A stretch of 64,000 bases of DNA, taken from positions 31,866 through 95,865 of the forward strand of contig MHBI01000001.1 in NCBI GenBank assembly GCA_001804815.1, given 5' to 3'. The notes beneath the pieces were generated by a model. The model saw only the letters and a program-made list of their open reading frames with translations, was not told where the DNA came from and searched no databases. Shown here piece after piece: positions 28,142 through 37,781 of this stretch. The position numbers and the translations under genes are program-made. The DNA is from Lentisphaerae bacterium GWF2_50_93 (GTDB lineage Bacteria; Verrucomicrobiota; Lentisphaeria; Victivallales; GWF2-50-93). How positions within the stretch are numbered: position 1 is the stretch's first letter; each line of letters begins with the position of its first letter.

Positions 28142-28192
28142 ATGAAACAGAGCTTCCATGGATTGAAGAAATCAAAGGGCGCGGTAGATTAG
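28142..28192 (+). CDS. Possible 16-codon leader ORF upstream of adk
   Basis: ATG 28142 follows AGGAG at good spacing and gives MKQSFHGLKKSKGAVD before a TAG at 28190. The stretch AGGGGGTTTTTTC follows. It lies between kup and adk with no known homologue. It may be a leader peptide or chance; the evidence is only the ribosome site and position. Confidence 0.2.
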   Translation: MKQSFHGLKKSKGAVD

Positions 28193-28246
28193 GGGGTTTT
28201 TTCAATCGTAAATTTAAACTCTTAAATAATTGACGGGAGGTCTGTC

Positions 28247-28900
28247 GTGATCAAGAAACGCAATCTGGTATTTCTCGGAGCCCCAGGAGCTGGAAAAGGA
28301 ACACTTGCCCAGGAGCTGTGCAAGGAAAAGAAACTCGCCCATATTTCCACAGGCGACATCCTCAGGAGCGAGATCAAGAAAGGCTCCGAACTCGGAAAGA
28401 AGGCCAACTCATATGTCACGTCCGGCGGACTCGTCCCCGACGACCTCGTAGCGGACATGGTCGCAAAGAGGCTTCTCGATAACGACTGCCAGAACGGTTT
28501 CGTGCTTGACGGCTTTCCCAGGACTGTGAACCAGGCCGACCTCCTTGAAAAGGCCCTGACGAAGATTGGCAGGAAGCTTGACGGGGTCGTTTATTTCGAG
28601 GCTGCTGAAGATCTTCTCATCAAGAGGCTTACAGCCCGTCTTGTATGCAAGCAGTGCAACACCATCTACAATACCATTTTCAGCGCGCCTGCGAAAAAGG
28701 GCATATGCGACAAGTGCGGCATCGAGCTTTACCAGAGGCCTGATGATTCGCTCGAGACGGCAAAGGACCGCCTCCTGATCTACAATGAACAGACAGCCCC
28801 TCTTGTTCCCTACTATAAGAATAAGAAGATGCTCGCCACGATCAATGCGGCCCTGTCCAAGGACAAGTCGTATCCCGAGCTCATAAAGGTGCTTTCATAA
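28247..28900 (+). CDS. adk: Adenylate kinase
   Basis: A 217-residue protein with GTG start 28247 and GGGAGG six bases upstream. P-loop GAPGAGKGT, the NMP-binding STGDILRSEI, DGFPRTVNQA, and a zinc-type LID with four cysteines (CKQC and CDKC around 130-150). It catalyses ATP + AMP to 2 ADP in the cytoplasm. Followed by map and infA, the usual end of the bacterial ribosomal-protein operon, although no ribosomal-protein gene is nearby. Confidence 0.97.
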   Translation: MIKKRNLVFLGAPGAGKGTLAQELCKEKKLAHISTGDILRSEIKKGSELGKKANSYVTSGGLVPDDLVADMVAKRLLDNDCQNGFVLDGFPRTVNQADLLEKALTKIGRKLDGVVYFEAAEDLLIKRLTARLVCKQCNTIYNTIFSAPAKKGICDKCGIELYQRPDDSLETAKDRLLIYNEQTAPLVPYYKNKKMLATINAALSKDKSYPELIKVLS

Positions 28901-29033
28901 TAATAAATTGAATATCCAATAATGAACAAGGAATAACCAATGACGAAGTAAAAGACTGGGAACCCAGGATTGTATTTCGTTGGAAATTGGAAATTCCTTG
29001 TTGGAAATTGGATATTTCTGAAGGATTGGCTTG

Positions 29034-29804
29034 ATGTCTGACAAAAAGGACTATGTAATATACCAGGGAGAGGATATCTGCGGAATTCGCAGGGCCTCGG
29101 AAGCCGCCGCCCGTGTCCGGGACCAGCTTCCTGCCATGGTCAGGCCCGGAATGAGCACGAAGGAGATCGACAACATCGCCGCCGCCCTCATTCATTCTAT
29201 CGGCGGTGTCAGCGCCTTTCTCGGCTACAGGGGATATCCCGGGCAGATCTGCATTTCCGTGAACGACGAGGTCGTCCATGGGATAGGCAGGCCCGACAGG
29301 TTCGTGAACAACGGGGATCTCGTCAGCCTCGACATAGGTGTGAACATAGGCGGATACATCGGCGACACGGCAGTAAGTTTTGTCCTTGGGGGAACGAATG
29401 ATCCCGACACCCTGCGTCTTTTGAACAACACCAGGAGAGCCCTGGAAGAGGGGATGAAGGCGGCTGTGGCGGGCAATTATGTCAAGAATATCAGTGCGGC
29501 TGTAGAAAAAGTCGCGAAATCCGCAAAACTGGGGATTGTCAGGGAATACTGCGGACATGGCTGCGGCAAGACCCTTCATGATCCGCCGGAAATACCTAAC
29601 TACGTGTCGTTTAACAGGGGGCCGCAGCTGCGTCCCGGGATGGTGCTGGCGATAGAACCAATGCTCAATCTTGGAACTTCCAAGGTAATAACTGAGTCCG
29701 ACGGCTGGACAGTTCGCACAAGTGATGGTAAATTGTCAGCCCATTTCGAGCATATGGTATTGATAACAGAATCCAAACCGGAGATTTTAACTTGGCTAAA
29801 GTAG
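29034..29804 (+). CDS. map: Type I methionine aminopeptidase
   Basis: A 256-residue enzyme. ATG 29034 is preferred over the TTG three bases earlier, since AAGGA lies nine bases before it. Metal ligands are visible in order: Asp in [10 protein letters not shown], Asp in YIGDTAVSF, His in [11 protein letters not shown], Glu in AIEPML and Glu in EHMVLITE. It removes the initiator Met. It overlaps infA. Confidence 0.96.
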   Translation: MSDKKDYVIYQGEDICGIRRASEAAARVRDQLPAMVRPGMSTKEIDNIAAALIHSIGGVSAFLGYRGYPGQICISVNDEVVHGIGRPDRFVNNGDLVSLDIGVNIGGYIGDTAVSFVLGGTNDPDTLRLLNNTRRALEEGMKAAVAGNYVKNISAAVEKVAKSAKLGIVREYCGHGCGKTLHDPPEIPNYVSFNRGPQLRPGMVLAIEPMLNLGTSKVITESDGWTVRTSDGKLSAHFEHMVLITESKPEILTWLK

Positions 29805-30010
29805 ATTTAATTACAGTTGAAGGTGTTGTGAAGGAACTGCTGCCCAACACGATGTTCAAGGTGCAGATTGAGGGCGGTCACATAGTTCTTGCGCACATCA
29901 GCGGAAAGATGCGCCTTAATTTCATCCGCATACTTCCGGGGGACCAGGTGACGATGGAGATGTCCCCATACGACCTTTCCAAAGGAAGAATAACTTTCAG
30001 GAAGAAATAA
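29792..30010 (+). CDS. infA: Translation initiation factor IF-1
   Basis: A 72-residue OB-fold protein, exactly the usual IF-1 length, starting at TTG 29792 inside the end of map (13-base overlap). The sequence [24 protein letters not shown] and the C-terminal [12 protein letters not shown] are standard. The overlap implies translational coupling. Confidence 0.97.
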   Translation: MAKVDLITVEGVVKELLPNTMFKVQIEGGHIVLAHISGKMRLNFIRILPGDQVTMEMSPYDLSKGRITFRKK

Positions 30011-30032
30011 ATATAACCTACAGGTTAGATTT

Positions 30033-30449
30033 ATGAGCAAGCTCTACCGTTTCGGAGTTTCCCTTGAAAAACCCCTGATAGACGCTTTCGACAGGCATAT
30101 CAAGAGGCAGAACTACAAGAACAGATCCGAGGCGATCCGCGATCTGATCCGCAGCGAACTGGTGAAGAAGCAGTGGAAGGAAGGCGGTATCGTGGCAGGC
30201 GTGATCGTCATGAACTACAACCACCACAAGCGCGAGCTTGTCAGCAAGATGCTCGACATCCAGCACGACTTCCAGGAACTTATAATTTCCACGCAGCATA
30301 TCCATCTCACGCACCACGAATGCCTCGAAATCATCGCCGCCAAGGGGAAGGCCGATGAGATCGAGCAGCTTTCCAACAGCCTCCAGTCCCTTGTCGGCGT
30401 CAAGCACGTCAGCCTCAGCATCTCCGCCGTAGGAGATGGCACGTTTTAA
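30033..30449 (+). CDS. nikR: Nickel-responsive regulator NikR
   Basis: A 138-residue ribbon-helix-helix repressor: MSKLYRFGVSLEKPLIDAF at the N-terminus, NRSEAIRDLIR helix, then an ACT-like domain with the nickel site H-x-H-x5-C in QHIHLTHHEC. It is placed directly before a CbiM-type ECF transporter, which argues that the transporter carries nickel and is NikR-controlled. I could not identify a clear NikR operator in the 112 bases between the genes. Confidence 0.95.
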   Translation: MSKLYRFGVSLEKPLIDAFDRHIKRQNYKNRSEAIRDLIRSELVKKQWKEGGIVAGVIVMNYNHHKRELVSKMLDIQHDFQELIISTQHIHLTHHECLEIIAAKGKADEIEQLSNSLQSLVGVKHVSLSISAVGDGTF

Positions 30450-30561
30450 GCTTTAGTGCTACTTCATGCATCCGCCCAGATGATTTTCATGGAAAAGCAC
30501 AGGGGCTGGTGGCACGAATTTGTAAAACATGCTATTCTATGCGATTAAAGGAGAATAAAAG

Positions 30562-31587
30562 ATGCACATGTCCGACGCATTGCTTTCACCCGCGGTAGGC
30601 GGGGCGTTCTGGCTCGCAGCAGGCGGGCTGGTCGCATATTCCGCACGGAAGATATCCGCCGAAAACGACAATTCCAAGACCGCCCTCATGGGTGTCGCCG
30701 GCGCCTTCATCTTTGCCGCCCAGATGATCAACTTCACAATCCCGGGAACAGGATCGAGCGGCCACCTCGGTGGAGGCCTGATACTGGCTGCCCTTCTCGG
30801 TCCATACCGGGCGTTCATAACACTTGCTTCAGTGCTTGTCATACAATGCCTGTTCTTTGCCGACGGCGGTCTGCTCGCCCTCGGGTGCAATATCTTCAAT
30901 CTCGCGTTCTTCCCTGCCTTCATAGCATATCCATATATATATAGGGTGATAGCCGGGGCAGGGGACGGCAGATCCAGGCTCGCCGCCGGATGCATGGCAG
31001 GCGCAGTTGCCGGACTCCTCATGGGAGCGTTCTCCGTGGTTGTCCAAACTACTATGTCCGGCATTTCAGACCTCAGTTTCACCTCCTTTCTCCTGTTCAT
31101 GCTTCCGATCCACCTGGCGATAGGCATTGTCGAGGGCGTGGTGTCATTTCTTGTGATCTCGTTCGTAATGCAGGCCCAGCCTGATATTCTACCTTCCAGC
31201 CCGGAAAGACTTCATCCTTCAAGGCATGTCCTTGCGGTTTTCGCAATAGCGGCGCTCATCACCGGCGGCGTCATCTCCAGTTTCGCATCGTCAAATCCAG
31301 ACGGCCTTGAATGGTCGATAACCAAGGTGACCGGCAAGGAGGAGCTTGAAGGTCCGGGGAACAGTTTCGAAGGCTTTCTCGCGTCCGTGCAGGACAAGCT
31401 TGCCTTCCTGCCTGACTATGCGTTCAAAAGCTCCTCCGTGGGCGATGAGGGCAGGGCATCCTTCATCCCGGCGAACATCGGGACTTCGGTGGCGGGAGTG
31501 GTCGGCGGGCTCATGGTCTTCTCGCTTGCCGGCCTTGCCGGCGCCACACTGCGGAACCGCTGGAGGAGGAGGCCCGTCGATGCTTGA
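30562..31587 (+). CDS. cbiM: CbiM/NikM-type ECF transporter substrate protein fused to a PDGLE (CbiN/NikN-like) domain
   Basis: A 341-residue integral membrane protein with an AAAGGAGA ribosome site. The N-terminal MHMSDALLSPAVGG contains the metal-binding Met-His-x-x-Asp start of CbiM/NikM. Six or so transmembrane helices follow, then a loop domain with NPDGLEWSI (the PDGLE motif, about residue 250) and a final helix. It binds Ni2+ or Co2+ for import. NikR just upstream favours nickel. Overlaps cbiQ by eight bases. Confidence 0.92.
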   Translation: MHMSDALLSPAVGGAFWLAAGGLVAYSARKISAENDNSKTALMGVAGAFIFAAQMINFTIPGTGSSGHLGGGLILAALLGPYRAFITLASVLVIQCLFFADGGLLALGCNIFNLAFFPAFIAYPYIYRVIAGAGDGRSRLAAGCMAGAVAGLLMGAFSVVVQTTMSGISDLSFTSFLLFMLPIHLAIGIVEGVVSFLVISFVMQAQPDILPSSPERLHPSRHVLAVFAIAALITGGVISSFASSNPDGLEWSITKVTGKEELEGPGNSFEGFLASVQDKLAFLPDYAFKSSSVGDEGRASFIPANIGTSVAGVVGGLMVFSLAGLAGATLRNRWRRRPVDA

Positions 31588-32356
31588 ACAGAAGGTACAG
31601 GTGCTGGAGGATATCCGCAGGCAGGCGCTGCTTGAGGACAGCAGTCCATCGTCGCTTCCCGTCTTTGACGGCAGGGCGCTTCTTGTCGTATGGTTCGTTT
31701 TCGTCGTGTTCATGGTGTCTGTTCCGAAATTCGCCGTCGGCACCGCGATTGCATTCGCCGCGTTCCCGTTTTTCATAATCATGGCATGCCATCTGCCCGC
31801 ACTGAAAATCCTCAGGAGGGTGCTCATGCTTTCACCTTTCATCCTCCTTGTCGCCGCCGCAAACCCTTTCATCGACACGCGTCCGGTCTGCGAGATATTC
31901 GGACTGCCTGTGAATGCAGGCATGATCTCGGCTTCCGTAATAATTCTCAAGGGGCTGGTTTCAGTGGCGGCCGTCCTGACGCTTGTCGAACTGATTTCCT
32001 TCAACAGCATCTGCGAATCGCTTCTCAGGATAGGCGTGCCGGAAGTGTTTACGACCCAGCTCATGCTTGTCTACCGATATGCCTTCCTGCTCTCCGACGA
32101 GGCCCAGTGCCTCAACAAGGCCCGCGAACTCCGCAGTTTCGGCAGGAAGGGCAGGGAATTGTCCGTTGTATCGAGGATCATAGGTTCGCTCCTGCTCCGT
32201 TCAGTGTCGCGTTCTGAAAGAGTCTATAAGGCAATGCTCGCCAGAGGGTTCCGCGGAACCTTCACATATAGGGAAGCCAGAAGCTTCGGTATCTCTGATG
32301 CGCTCCTGGTGATTTCCTCCTGTATCGCCTTTGTGATCGTACGGATTTCAATTTAA
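31580..32356 (+). CDS. cbiQ: CbiQ-type ECF transporter transmembrane protein
   Basis: A 258-residue protein starting at ATG 31580 inside the end of cbiM. Several transmembrane helices are followed by the coupling-helix region ARELRSFGRKG and KAMLARGFRG, which carries the A-R-G signature that contacts the ATPase. It forms the transmembrane T-component. The ATPase gene follows after a 342-base gap. Confidence 0.92.
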   Translation: MLEQKVQVLEDIRRQALLEDSSPSSLPVFDGRALLVVWFVFVVFMVSVPKFAVGTAIAFAAFPFFIIMACHLPALKILRRVLMLSPFILLVAAANPFIDTRPVCEIFGLPVNAGMISASVIILKGLVSVAAVLTLVELISFNSICESLLRIGVPEVFTTQLMLVYRYAFLLSDEAQCLNKARELRSFGRKGRELSVVSRIIGSLLLRSVSRSERVYKAMLARGFRGTFTYREARSFGISDALLVISSCIAFVIVRISI

Positions 32357-32581
32357 GGGAAACGAACATCCAATCCTCCTCCGGAGGAAACATCCAACGT
32401 CGAATGTGGGGAGAGAAAACAGAGGACAGACAGAAAACAGGTAGGAGTTCACAACTTTAGTTGTGTCTTGATTAAGATTTAGCGTTCGCAGTTTAGGCGA
32501 AGGAAATAGTATGAGCCTCTGTCTTGTGTAAACCCAAGTTCGAGGCAATGTATAAACCTCAAATTATCAAGCAGAGAAAAG

Positions 32582-32667
32582 AAAGAACAGCCCTTACGGG
32601 CTTGACTACCAACGAATTCCAGATCGATTTTATTCGTTCGTAGTTAATGCCGTAAGGCATGTTCTTT
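32582..32667. repeat. BIME-like element C between cbiQ and cbiO
   Basis: Left hairpin AGCCCTTACGGGCT with inner GACTAC; right CGTAGTTA and hairpin ATGCCGTAAGGCAT; GAACA/TGTTCTTT ends. It separates cbiQ from its ATPase gene within what should be one operon. The remaining 230 bases of the gap (32357-32581) hold no recognisable gene. Confidence 0.7.
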
Positions 32668-32698
32668 ACAGTAAAAAAAGACTTTGACAGGTATGAAT

Positions 32699-33430
32699 AT
32701 GGTCAAATTTGAAAATCTTTCGTTCACATATCCTGACGGCACTCAGGCTCTTCAGGAAGTGTCATTGGATATACCGGCTGGAGCCTCCGTCGGGATCATA
32801 GGTGCCAACGGCGCCGGCAAGTCGACCCTGATAAACCATCTCAATGCGTTCCATCTTCCCCAGTCGGGCAGGGTGATTGTAAACGGTATCGAATCCTCGA
32901 AGGAGAACGCTGAGAAACTCAGGAGGGAAGTCGGGCTTGTCTTCCAGAATTCCGAGGACCAGCTTTTCATGCCACGTGTAATCGACGACGTGCTTTTCGG
33001 ACCGATGAACCTCGGAATCGACAAGGATGCCGCCATGCGTGATGCGGAACAGGTGATGCGCGAACTTGACATCTGGAGCCTCCGGCTGAAGCCGCCCTTC
33101 AATCTTTCCCAGGGACAGAAGCGCTTTGCGGCATTCGCAACGATCCTCGCCATGAAGCCTTCCGTCATCGTCGTCGACGAACCGACCTCCGATCTTGATC
33201 CCAGGAACCGCCGGAAGCTGATCCATCTGATCAATAGTCTCAAGGCTACCTGCATAACCGTGTCCCACGACTTGGATTTCATATGGGACACATGCGGTCG
33301 CGTGATCGTCATATCAGCTGGAAAGGTGGCGGCGGATGGCAGGACCGAGGAGATACTGCGCGACAGGACGCTGCTTGAGAGCAACGGCCTCGAACTTCCG
33401 ATACGGCTCCAGTGTCATCTCACAGGATGA
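32699..33430 (+). CDS. cbiO: CbiO-type ECF transporter ATP-binding protein
   Basis: A 243-residue ABC ATPase. Walker A is GANGAGKST, the signature loop NLSQGQKRF, Walker B VIVVDEPTSD and the switch His in TVSHDLDF. ATG 32699 (MVKFENLSF) is preferred; ATG 32693 is also possible. It powers the CbiMQ nickel or cobalt importer. Confidence 0.93.
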   Translation: MVKFENLSFTYPDGTQALQEVSLDIPAGASVGIIGANGAGKSTLINHLNAFHLPQSGRVIVNGIESSKENAEKLRREVGLVFQNSEDQLFMPRVIDDVLFGPMNLGIDKDAAMRDAEQVMRELDIWSLRLKPPFNLSQGQKRFAAFATILAMKPSVIVVDEPTSDLDPRNRRKLIHLINSLKATCITVSHDLDFIWDTCGRVIVISAGKVAADGRTEEILRDRTLLESNGLELPIRLQCHLTG

Positions 33431-33776
33431 CGGATTAATGGATTTTTGGATTACTGGATTATTGGGTGAGGCAATTTCAAAATCGCCTCATTTGAGCTGA
33501 TTTCTAAAGTTGGAGTGCGCTGCTTTAGCGTGTGTAACCTGTTGAATACCAAGGCACGCTGAAGCCGTGAACTCCAACAAGCGTTTTTCCCACAACAACC
33601 GTTTTTCGTATTTTTGAAATCAGCTCGGGTTTGAGTCCAAGAATAACCATAGATGATATTTTTTGCATATCTCTTTGATTTGCAACAATCCATTAATCCA
33701 GCAATCCATTATTCCAATAATCCAGCGCGGGATACCGTCGTTGATGGAGGCTGTATGCATGCTATATTAACCGCTT
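33431..33776. repeat. Nested inverted repeat downstream of cbiO
   Basis: GAGCTGATTTC (33494-33504) pairs with GAAATCAGCTC (33616-33626), enclosing GTTGGAGT (33509-33516) and ACTCCAAC (33571-33578). The flanks carry ATCCATTAATCC-type low-complexity repeats in opposite orientations. No gene is seen. Confidence 0.6.
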
Positions 33777-35396
33777 ATGAAAATAATATTAAAGACTTTT
33801 TGTTTGTCATTGGTGTTTACCGTCTCTACGGCACTTTTCTCGCAGGATGCAGGTTCCGAAAAGAAGAAAATGCATGTGGCCCGTATCCATTCCGGGACAG
33901 TTCTCGCCGCGGAAATAATTCTGGACGGAGCCGATGTCCCAGTCATCAAGAACGTTGATCCCCTGGAGCCCGCTTCAAGGATTACGTCGGACGTCGCGTA
34001 TGCCGCCATAACAATCAAGGCTGATCCTGGCAGAAGCCTCAGCGTCTACGACTATGTCCTGTTGAACAGGAGGAAGGACGAGTTCAAGTGCATTGGAATC
34101 CGCGAAGGCGACGGCGACTACGACTACCAGAAATGGGAGTATGATTCCACCAAGCCGGACAAGCTCTACACATTGCTCTTCAAGGTGCAGCTTCCGGCAT
34201 TCAACGAGAAACTCGCCTACAGCCTCGCATATATGCTCAACAAGGTCAAGGCCGAGGAAGTGAACATTCCCTTCGTGAAACCTGGAAACTCCTTCACACC
34301 GCCCTCGAAAATACCTCCTGAAGGAATGCTGGGCGTCGAACCCGGGAAAGCTGAAGCCGTTGCCGCAAAACCCGAAGAGGATAAGAAGCCCGACGGGCCG
34401 GCCGTTGCCGCCGACAAGCCTGTCCAGGAAGCTGCGGTCAAATCTCCGGGGATGAAAACCGCCAAGCCTGAAAAATGGTGCACTCTCACCATGCCCGATA
34501 AAACCAGCATCGGCCAGGCATTCGAAGTCAAAGCCAGTATTTCGGAAAGAATCAAGGAGCCAACCCAGGTCGGCGCCAATCTCTACTGCCGCACAAATGG
34601 AAGAGTTTCCGCCGGTCTCTACGCTTCTGCTCCTGCGCAGCCTGCAAAGGCCGACGGCGATTTCATTTTCAAGTTTGACATGCCCGACAAGGACAACCTC
34701 GAGTCTGTCCAGGTCATGGTCTTTATTTCCCCTACAGGAAACATCGACGACATGAAGGCGTCTGCCACGGGTCCGGACATCCAGGTTTCCGGAGCTACGC
34801 AGAAGGCCGAAGCCCCGCCGCCGCCTCCTCAGGCCGCTGTGAAGCAGGAAACAAAGCCGGAACAGAAAGGTCCTGAGAAGGATTTGCTGGTCGACAAGTC
34901 AGTTGACAATTACGGATGGACATTTGACAACGGCCAGGAATTTCCTGGAGCAACTGGCAAGATCAGCATTGACAAGCAGGAGAGGAACAGCCTGAAGCTG
35001 GAGGGCAACTTCTCCAACGGCGGAGCCTATGTCCAGGCGCTCCACCAGCTGAAGAATGTAGATATAAGTGAAATTAAAGCGGAGTTGAAATATCCCGGCT
35101 CCACGAACCTATGCATGAGGGTTGGGGACACCAGCGGGCAGTGCCACCAGATCAATCTCAAGCTCAAGGATTCTTCCGACTGGCAGAAGGTCAATTTCCA
35201 GATTGGCGCATATCTGGCCGACAGGAATTCGCCGGCGGCGCAGGCCGTCTCGAAATATGAGAGCTGGGGCGGTGCGGCCGACGGCAAATGGCATGGGCCT
35301 GCGACTTTCGTCTCAATTCTGGTAGGAGCTCTTCCAAGCAAGGCCGACAAGATCACTCTTTTATGGATAAGCAGTTTCAAGCTTGTCACAAAATAG
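33777..35396 (+). CDS. Secreted protein with Pro/Lys/Ala-rich linker and C-terminal carbohydrate-binding-like domain
   Basis: A 539-residue protein with signal peptide MKIILKTFCLSLVFTVSTALF ending before QDAGSEKK. Residues about 25-165 form an unrecognised beta-rich domain, about 180-235 and 330-365 are Ala/Pro/Lys-rich linkers, and about 370-539 (YGWTFDNGQEFPGA...DWQKVNFQIGAYL) resemble a jelly-roll carbohydrate-binding module. Likely periplasmic or surface attached. It stands alone. Confidence 0.7.
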   Translation: MKIILKTFCLSLVFTVSTALFSQDAGSEKKKMHVARIHSGTVLAAEIILDGADVPVIKNVDPLEPASRITSDVAYAAITIKADPGRSLSVYDYVLLNRRKDEFKCIGIREGDGDYDYQKWEYDSTKPDKLYTLLFKVQLPAFNEKLAYSLAYMLNKVKAEEVNIPFVKPGNSFTPPSKIPPEGMLGVEPGKAEAVAAKPEEDKKPDGPAVAADKPVQEAAVKSPGMKTAKPEKWCTLTMPDKTSIGQAFEVKASISERIKEPTQVGANLYCRTNGRVSAGLYASAPAQPAKADGDFIFKFDMPDKDNLESVQVMVFISPTGNIDDMKASATGPDIQVSGATQKAEAPPPPPQAAVKQETKPEQKGPEKDLLVDKSVDNYGWTFDNGQEFPGATGKISIDKQERNSLKLEGNFSNGGAYVQALHQLKNVDISEIKAELKYPGSTNLCMRVGDTSGQCHQINLKLKDSSDWQKVNFQIGAYLADRNSPAAQAVSKYESWGGAADGKWHGPATFVSILVGALPSKADKITLLWISSFKLVTK

Positions 35397-35752
35397 TGGA
35401 ATCCTGGATGCTGCATACTTTCTTTGGCTTCAGGCCAAAATGTCGCTAAGATAAGAGAAGAACAAACTAAAGTTCACCCGCCTCTGGAGCCTGTCGGACT
35501 TAGAAATGAGTTCGGAAATGGCTGAATTTGTTCGTAGTAGCGCATGTTTGCGCGTACTTCAGTATTTTAAGATTCCGTTAAGAACGCGCAAACATGCGCT
35601 ACTACAAGCGAATAACCTCAAGTCCGTCAGGCTCCTCTGGCGGCGCCGAAGGCGACCAGGGTTTGAACACCAACGGGCTAATCTTGCCAACAAGCGTTTT
35701 ATGTAGTTTTGAAATCAACTCGTCCAACAATCCATCCGTCATCCTGTCGGTT
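35397..35752. repeat. Convergent REP-like units between genes
   Basis: GTAGTAGCGCATGTTTGCGCG (35534-35554) and its inverse CGCGCAAACATGCGCTACTAC (35585-35605) face each other over about 30 bases, forming a large potential cruciform. No gene is seen. Confidence 0.6.
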
Positions 35753-36805
35753 TCAGAATTCCAGCAGCGCGGCGAATGCAGTGAACCCGGCGCCGAACGA
35801 CAGCAGGATTCCTTTCTGACCTGATTCTGGACGGCCATCCTCAAGGATTTTTTCCAGTACGAAAAGAACTGACGGCGAAGACATGTTGCCGAAGTTTTCA
35901 AAGACATCATACGAGAATGCCAGGTCTTTCCTGTCGAGTTTCATCTTCTTTCCGATCTGCGCCAGTACCTGGGAGCCTCCGGGATGCACCGCCCACCAGG
36001 CAATATCATTTTTGGAAATTTTATTTCTGGCAAGCAGCTTGGATACGACTTCGGATCCTGTCTTTGCTCCTATGACAGGCACTCGTCGGCTCAGATAATT
36101 GCGGAGTAGACCCTTCTTGTTCCTGTAGCGGAGCTCCTCCCTGTATTCAGGATAATTGCCGGAAGCGAAATCGAGTATCCGGGCGTATCCATTGCGTTTC
36201 CCGGTAGAATCAATGACGGCGGCAGCGGCTCCATCTCCGAAAATGCAGTTGCTGACGATCAGTTCAGGTTCGTGGCTCGGGAAAAATGTCGCCGAACATA
36301 TTTCAACCGCGATGCTCAGCACAGGTCCGGTCCCCGACCTGGATATCATTCCGCAGGCGCATTCAAGGTTCGGGATCGCGGAACCGCAGCCCATCCCCAT
36401 GATGTCCATAATGCTTATGTTCCGGCTAAGGCGGAGTTCCTGTGAGATATATGATGACAGTCCCGGGCACAGATATCCGGTGCAGGTGTTGACTACGAGG
36501 CCCTTTATGTCCTTAGGCTTGACCTTTGCATCGGCCATCGCCTTGCGTGCGGCTTCAACTGCCGTCGACACTCCGTATTTCTGGAAGCGTGCAATGAGTT
36601 CCTCAGGATCCGTGCTGACCAATTCGCTTCTCTGTCCGATCCCGACATGTCGGCCCCTGATCAGGCCATTCGTAAGAAGACGCCTGTACAAATCCTCCTC
36701 TTCCGGTTTCAAGATGAAATTATTCCTGAAATGCTCCAGCAGCTCCGCCTGTGTTATGTACATCGGCGGGACGGCTGTGCCGATTCCTATGATTGAGAAA
36801 TTCAT
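35753..36805 (-). CDS. Type III polyketide synthase (chalcone/stilbene-synthase-like)
   Basis: A 350-residue thiolase-fold enzyme. The catalytic triad is visible: Cys140 in MGMGCGSA, His274 in AVHPGGS and Asn307 in FENFGNMSSPSV. FGDGAAA and the GFTAFAALL C-terminus match type III PKS/CHS rather than FabH. Such bacterial enzymes extend acyl-CoA with malonyl-CoA to alkylresorcinols or alkylpyrones. Preceded by a methyltransferase and a U32 gene on the same strand (213-base gap), which suggests a phenolic-lipid pathway. The start has AAAGGATC upstream. Confidence 0.88.
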   Translation of the reverse strand: MNFSIIGIGTAVPPMYITQAELLEHFRNNFILKPEEEDLYRRLLTNGLIRGRHVGIGQRSELVSTDPEELIARFQKYGVSTAVEAARKAMADAKVKPKDIKGLVVNTCTGYLCPGLSSYISQELRLSRNISIMDIMGMGCGSAIPNLECACGMISRSGTGPVLSIAVEICSATFFPSHEPELIVSNCIFGDGAAAAVIDSTGKRNGYARILDFASGNYPEYREELRYRNKKGLLRNYLSRRVPVIGAKTGSEVVSKLLARNKISKNDIAWWAVHPGGSQVLAQIGKKMKLDRKDLAFSYDVFENFGNMSSPSVLFVLEKILEDGRPESGQKGILLSFGAGFTAFAALLEF

Positions 36806-37019
36806 TTCAGATCCTTTATATTAACCGTATGGAAATTTATATTTACGGAACGCTGGCAACCTGCCGGCATCTTTCTTCTTTCCATTTAAATACTATGCCA
36901 CCAGGTTGGTGGCGTTCCTTAAGGAGTCCCGGTGCCCTCTGAATTTTCTTGAGTTTCCTTTATGTTAGCTGATTTTAAAACTCCGGACGCGGCAAGCGCG
37001 TCCCTCCATTATTATCCGT

Positions 37020-37781
37020 CTAGGCGGATGGAGGGTCATGCTTGCCATGACCATTTCTTGTGTTTTGAAATTGGCTCGTGTTTTCAGACCGGACTACTGC
37101 ATTGACCCGGAAAAACCAGGCACGTCGCACTTTGACCGAGTTGTTTTCATCCTTCAAAAGCAGTCTGCGAAGTTCGCAGACTTTGAATCCGCGCTTCACC
37201 GACTGCATCGCATCGTGCCTCACACCGGGATGCGAGAATCGTGTCAGTATGAACGCCCCCAGCCAGGCGAAATGCGATCTCCTTAGATCATTTATCAGGA
37301 TGCCGCCTTTTACGCTGCCGCGGAGAATTCCGACAAGCCTGAGGATGTCCCCGTCTTTGAAATGGTGGAAACACATTGACGACACCGCGCAGTCGTATGG
37401 TTCCGCAGGATGATGTTTGAATACATCCTCCCGCAGTATATCGATCGATCTGATCCCGGCGGATTCAATATTCCGCTTGGCCAGCGCGAGCGCAGGGTCA
37501 AAGATCTCCAGGCATGTGAAATGCACGTTGAACCCCTTTGATTCCGCCCAGCGGCAGATGGCGATTGGAATGTCGCAGTTTCCCGAGCCGATGTCGAGCA
37601 CCCTCAAAGTTGAACCTGGACCGATTTTTTTAATTTCACTCTCGATGAACCGGCGCACGTTGGATATTCCTCCGAAATGGCGGTTCACCTTTTCCATGAA
37701 GCGATAGCTTTCGTTTGCAAGCTCGGGGTCGCAGTCCGCGCTGTCGAGATATTCGGGTTCAGTTGAACGTGTTTCAAGCAT
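37020..37781 (-). CDS. Class I SAM-dependent methyltransferase (UbiE-like)
   Basis: A 253-residue protein. ATG 37781 (MLETRSTEPEYL) overlaps the last codons of the U32 gene and has AAGGAAAA upstream; the frame opens further upstream but that part is the other gene's coding region. Motif I is LRVLDIGSGNCDIP, with acidic LEIFDP for the ribose. Followed by the type III PKS, so O- or C-methylation of an alkylresorcinol-like product is likely. Confidence 0.85.
   Translation of the reverse strand: MLETRSTEPEYLDSADCDPELANESYRFMEKVNRHFGGISNVRRFIESEIKKIGPGSTLRVLDIGSGNCDIPIAICRWAESKGFNVHFTCLEIFDPALALAKRNIESAGIRSIDILREDVFKHHPAEPYDCAVSSMCFHHFKDGDILRLVGILRGSVKGGILINDLRRSHFAWLGAFILTRFSHPGVRHDAMQSVKRGFKVCELRRLLLKDENNSVKVRRAWFFRVNAVVRSENTSQFQNTRNGHGKHDPPSA

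Noticed and set aside
30450..30561. NikR operator or cobalamin riboswitch before the cbiM gene
   Set aside because: No GTATGA-N16-TCATAC palindrome and no B12-box-like sequence could be recognised. The region is too short for a cobalamin riboswitch.
35753..36805. FabH (3-oxoacyl-ACP synthase III) as the identity of this gene
   Set aside because: The Cys-His-Asn spacing and the FENFGNMSSPSVLFVLE context fit type III PKS/CHS better. FabH cannot be fully excluded without a tree.
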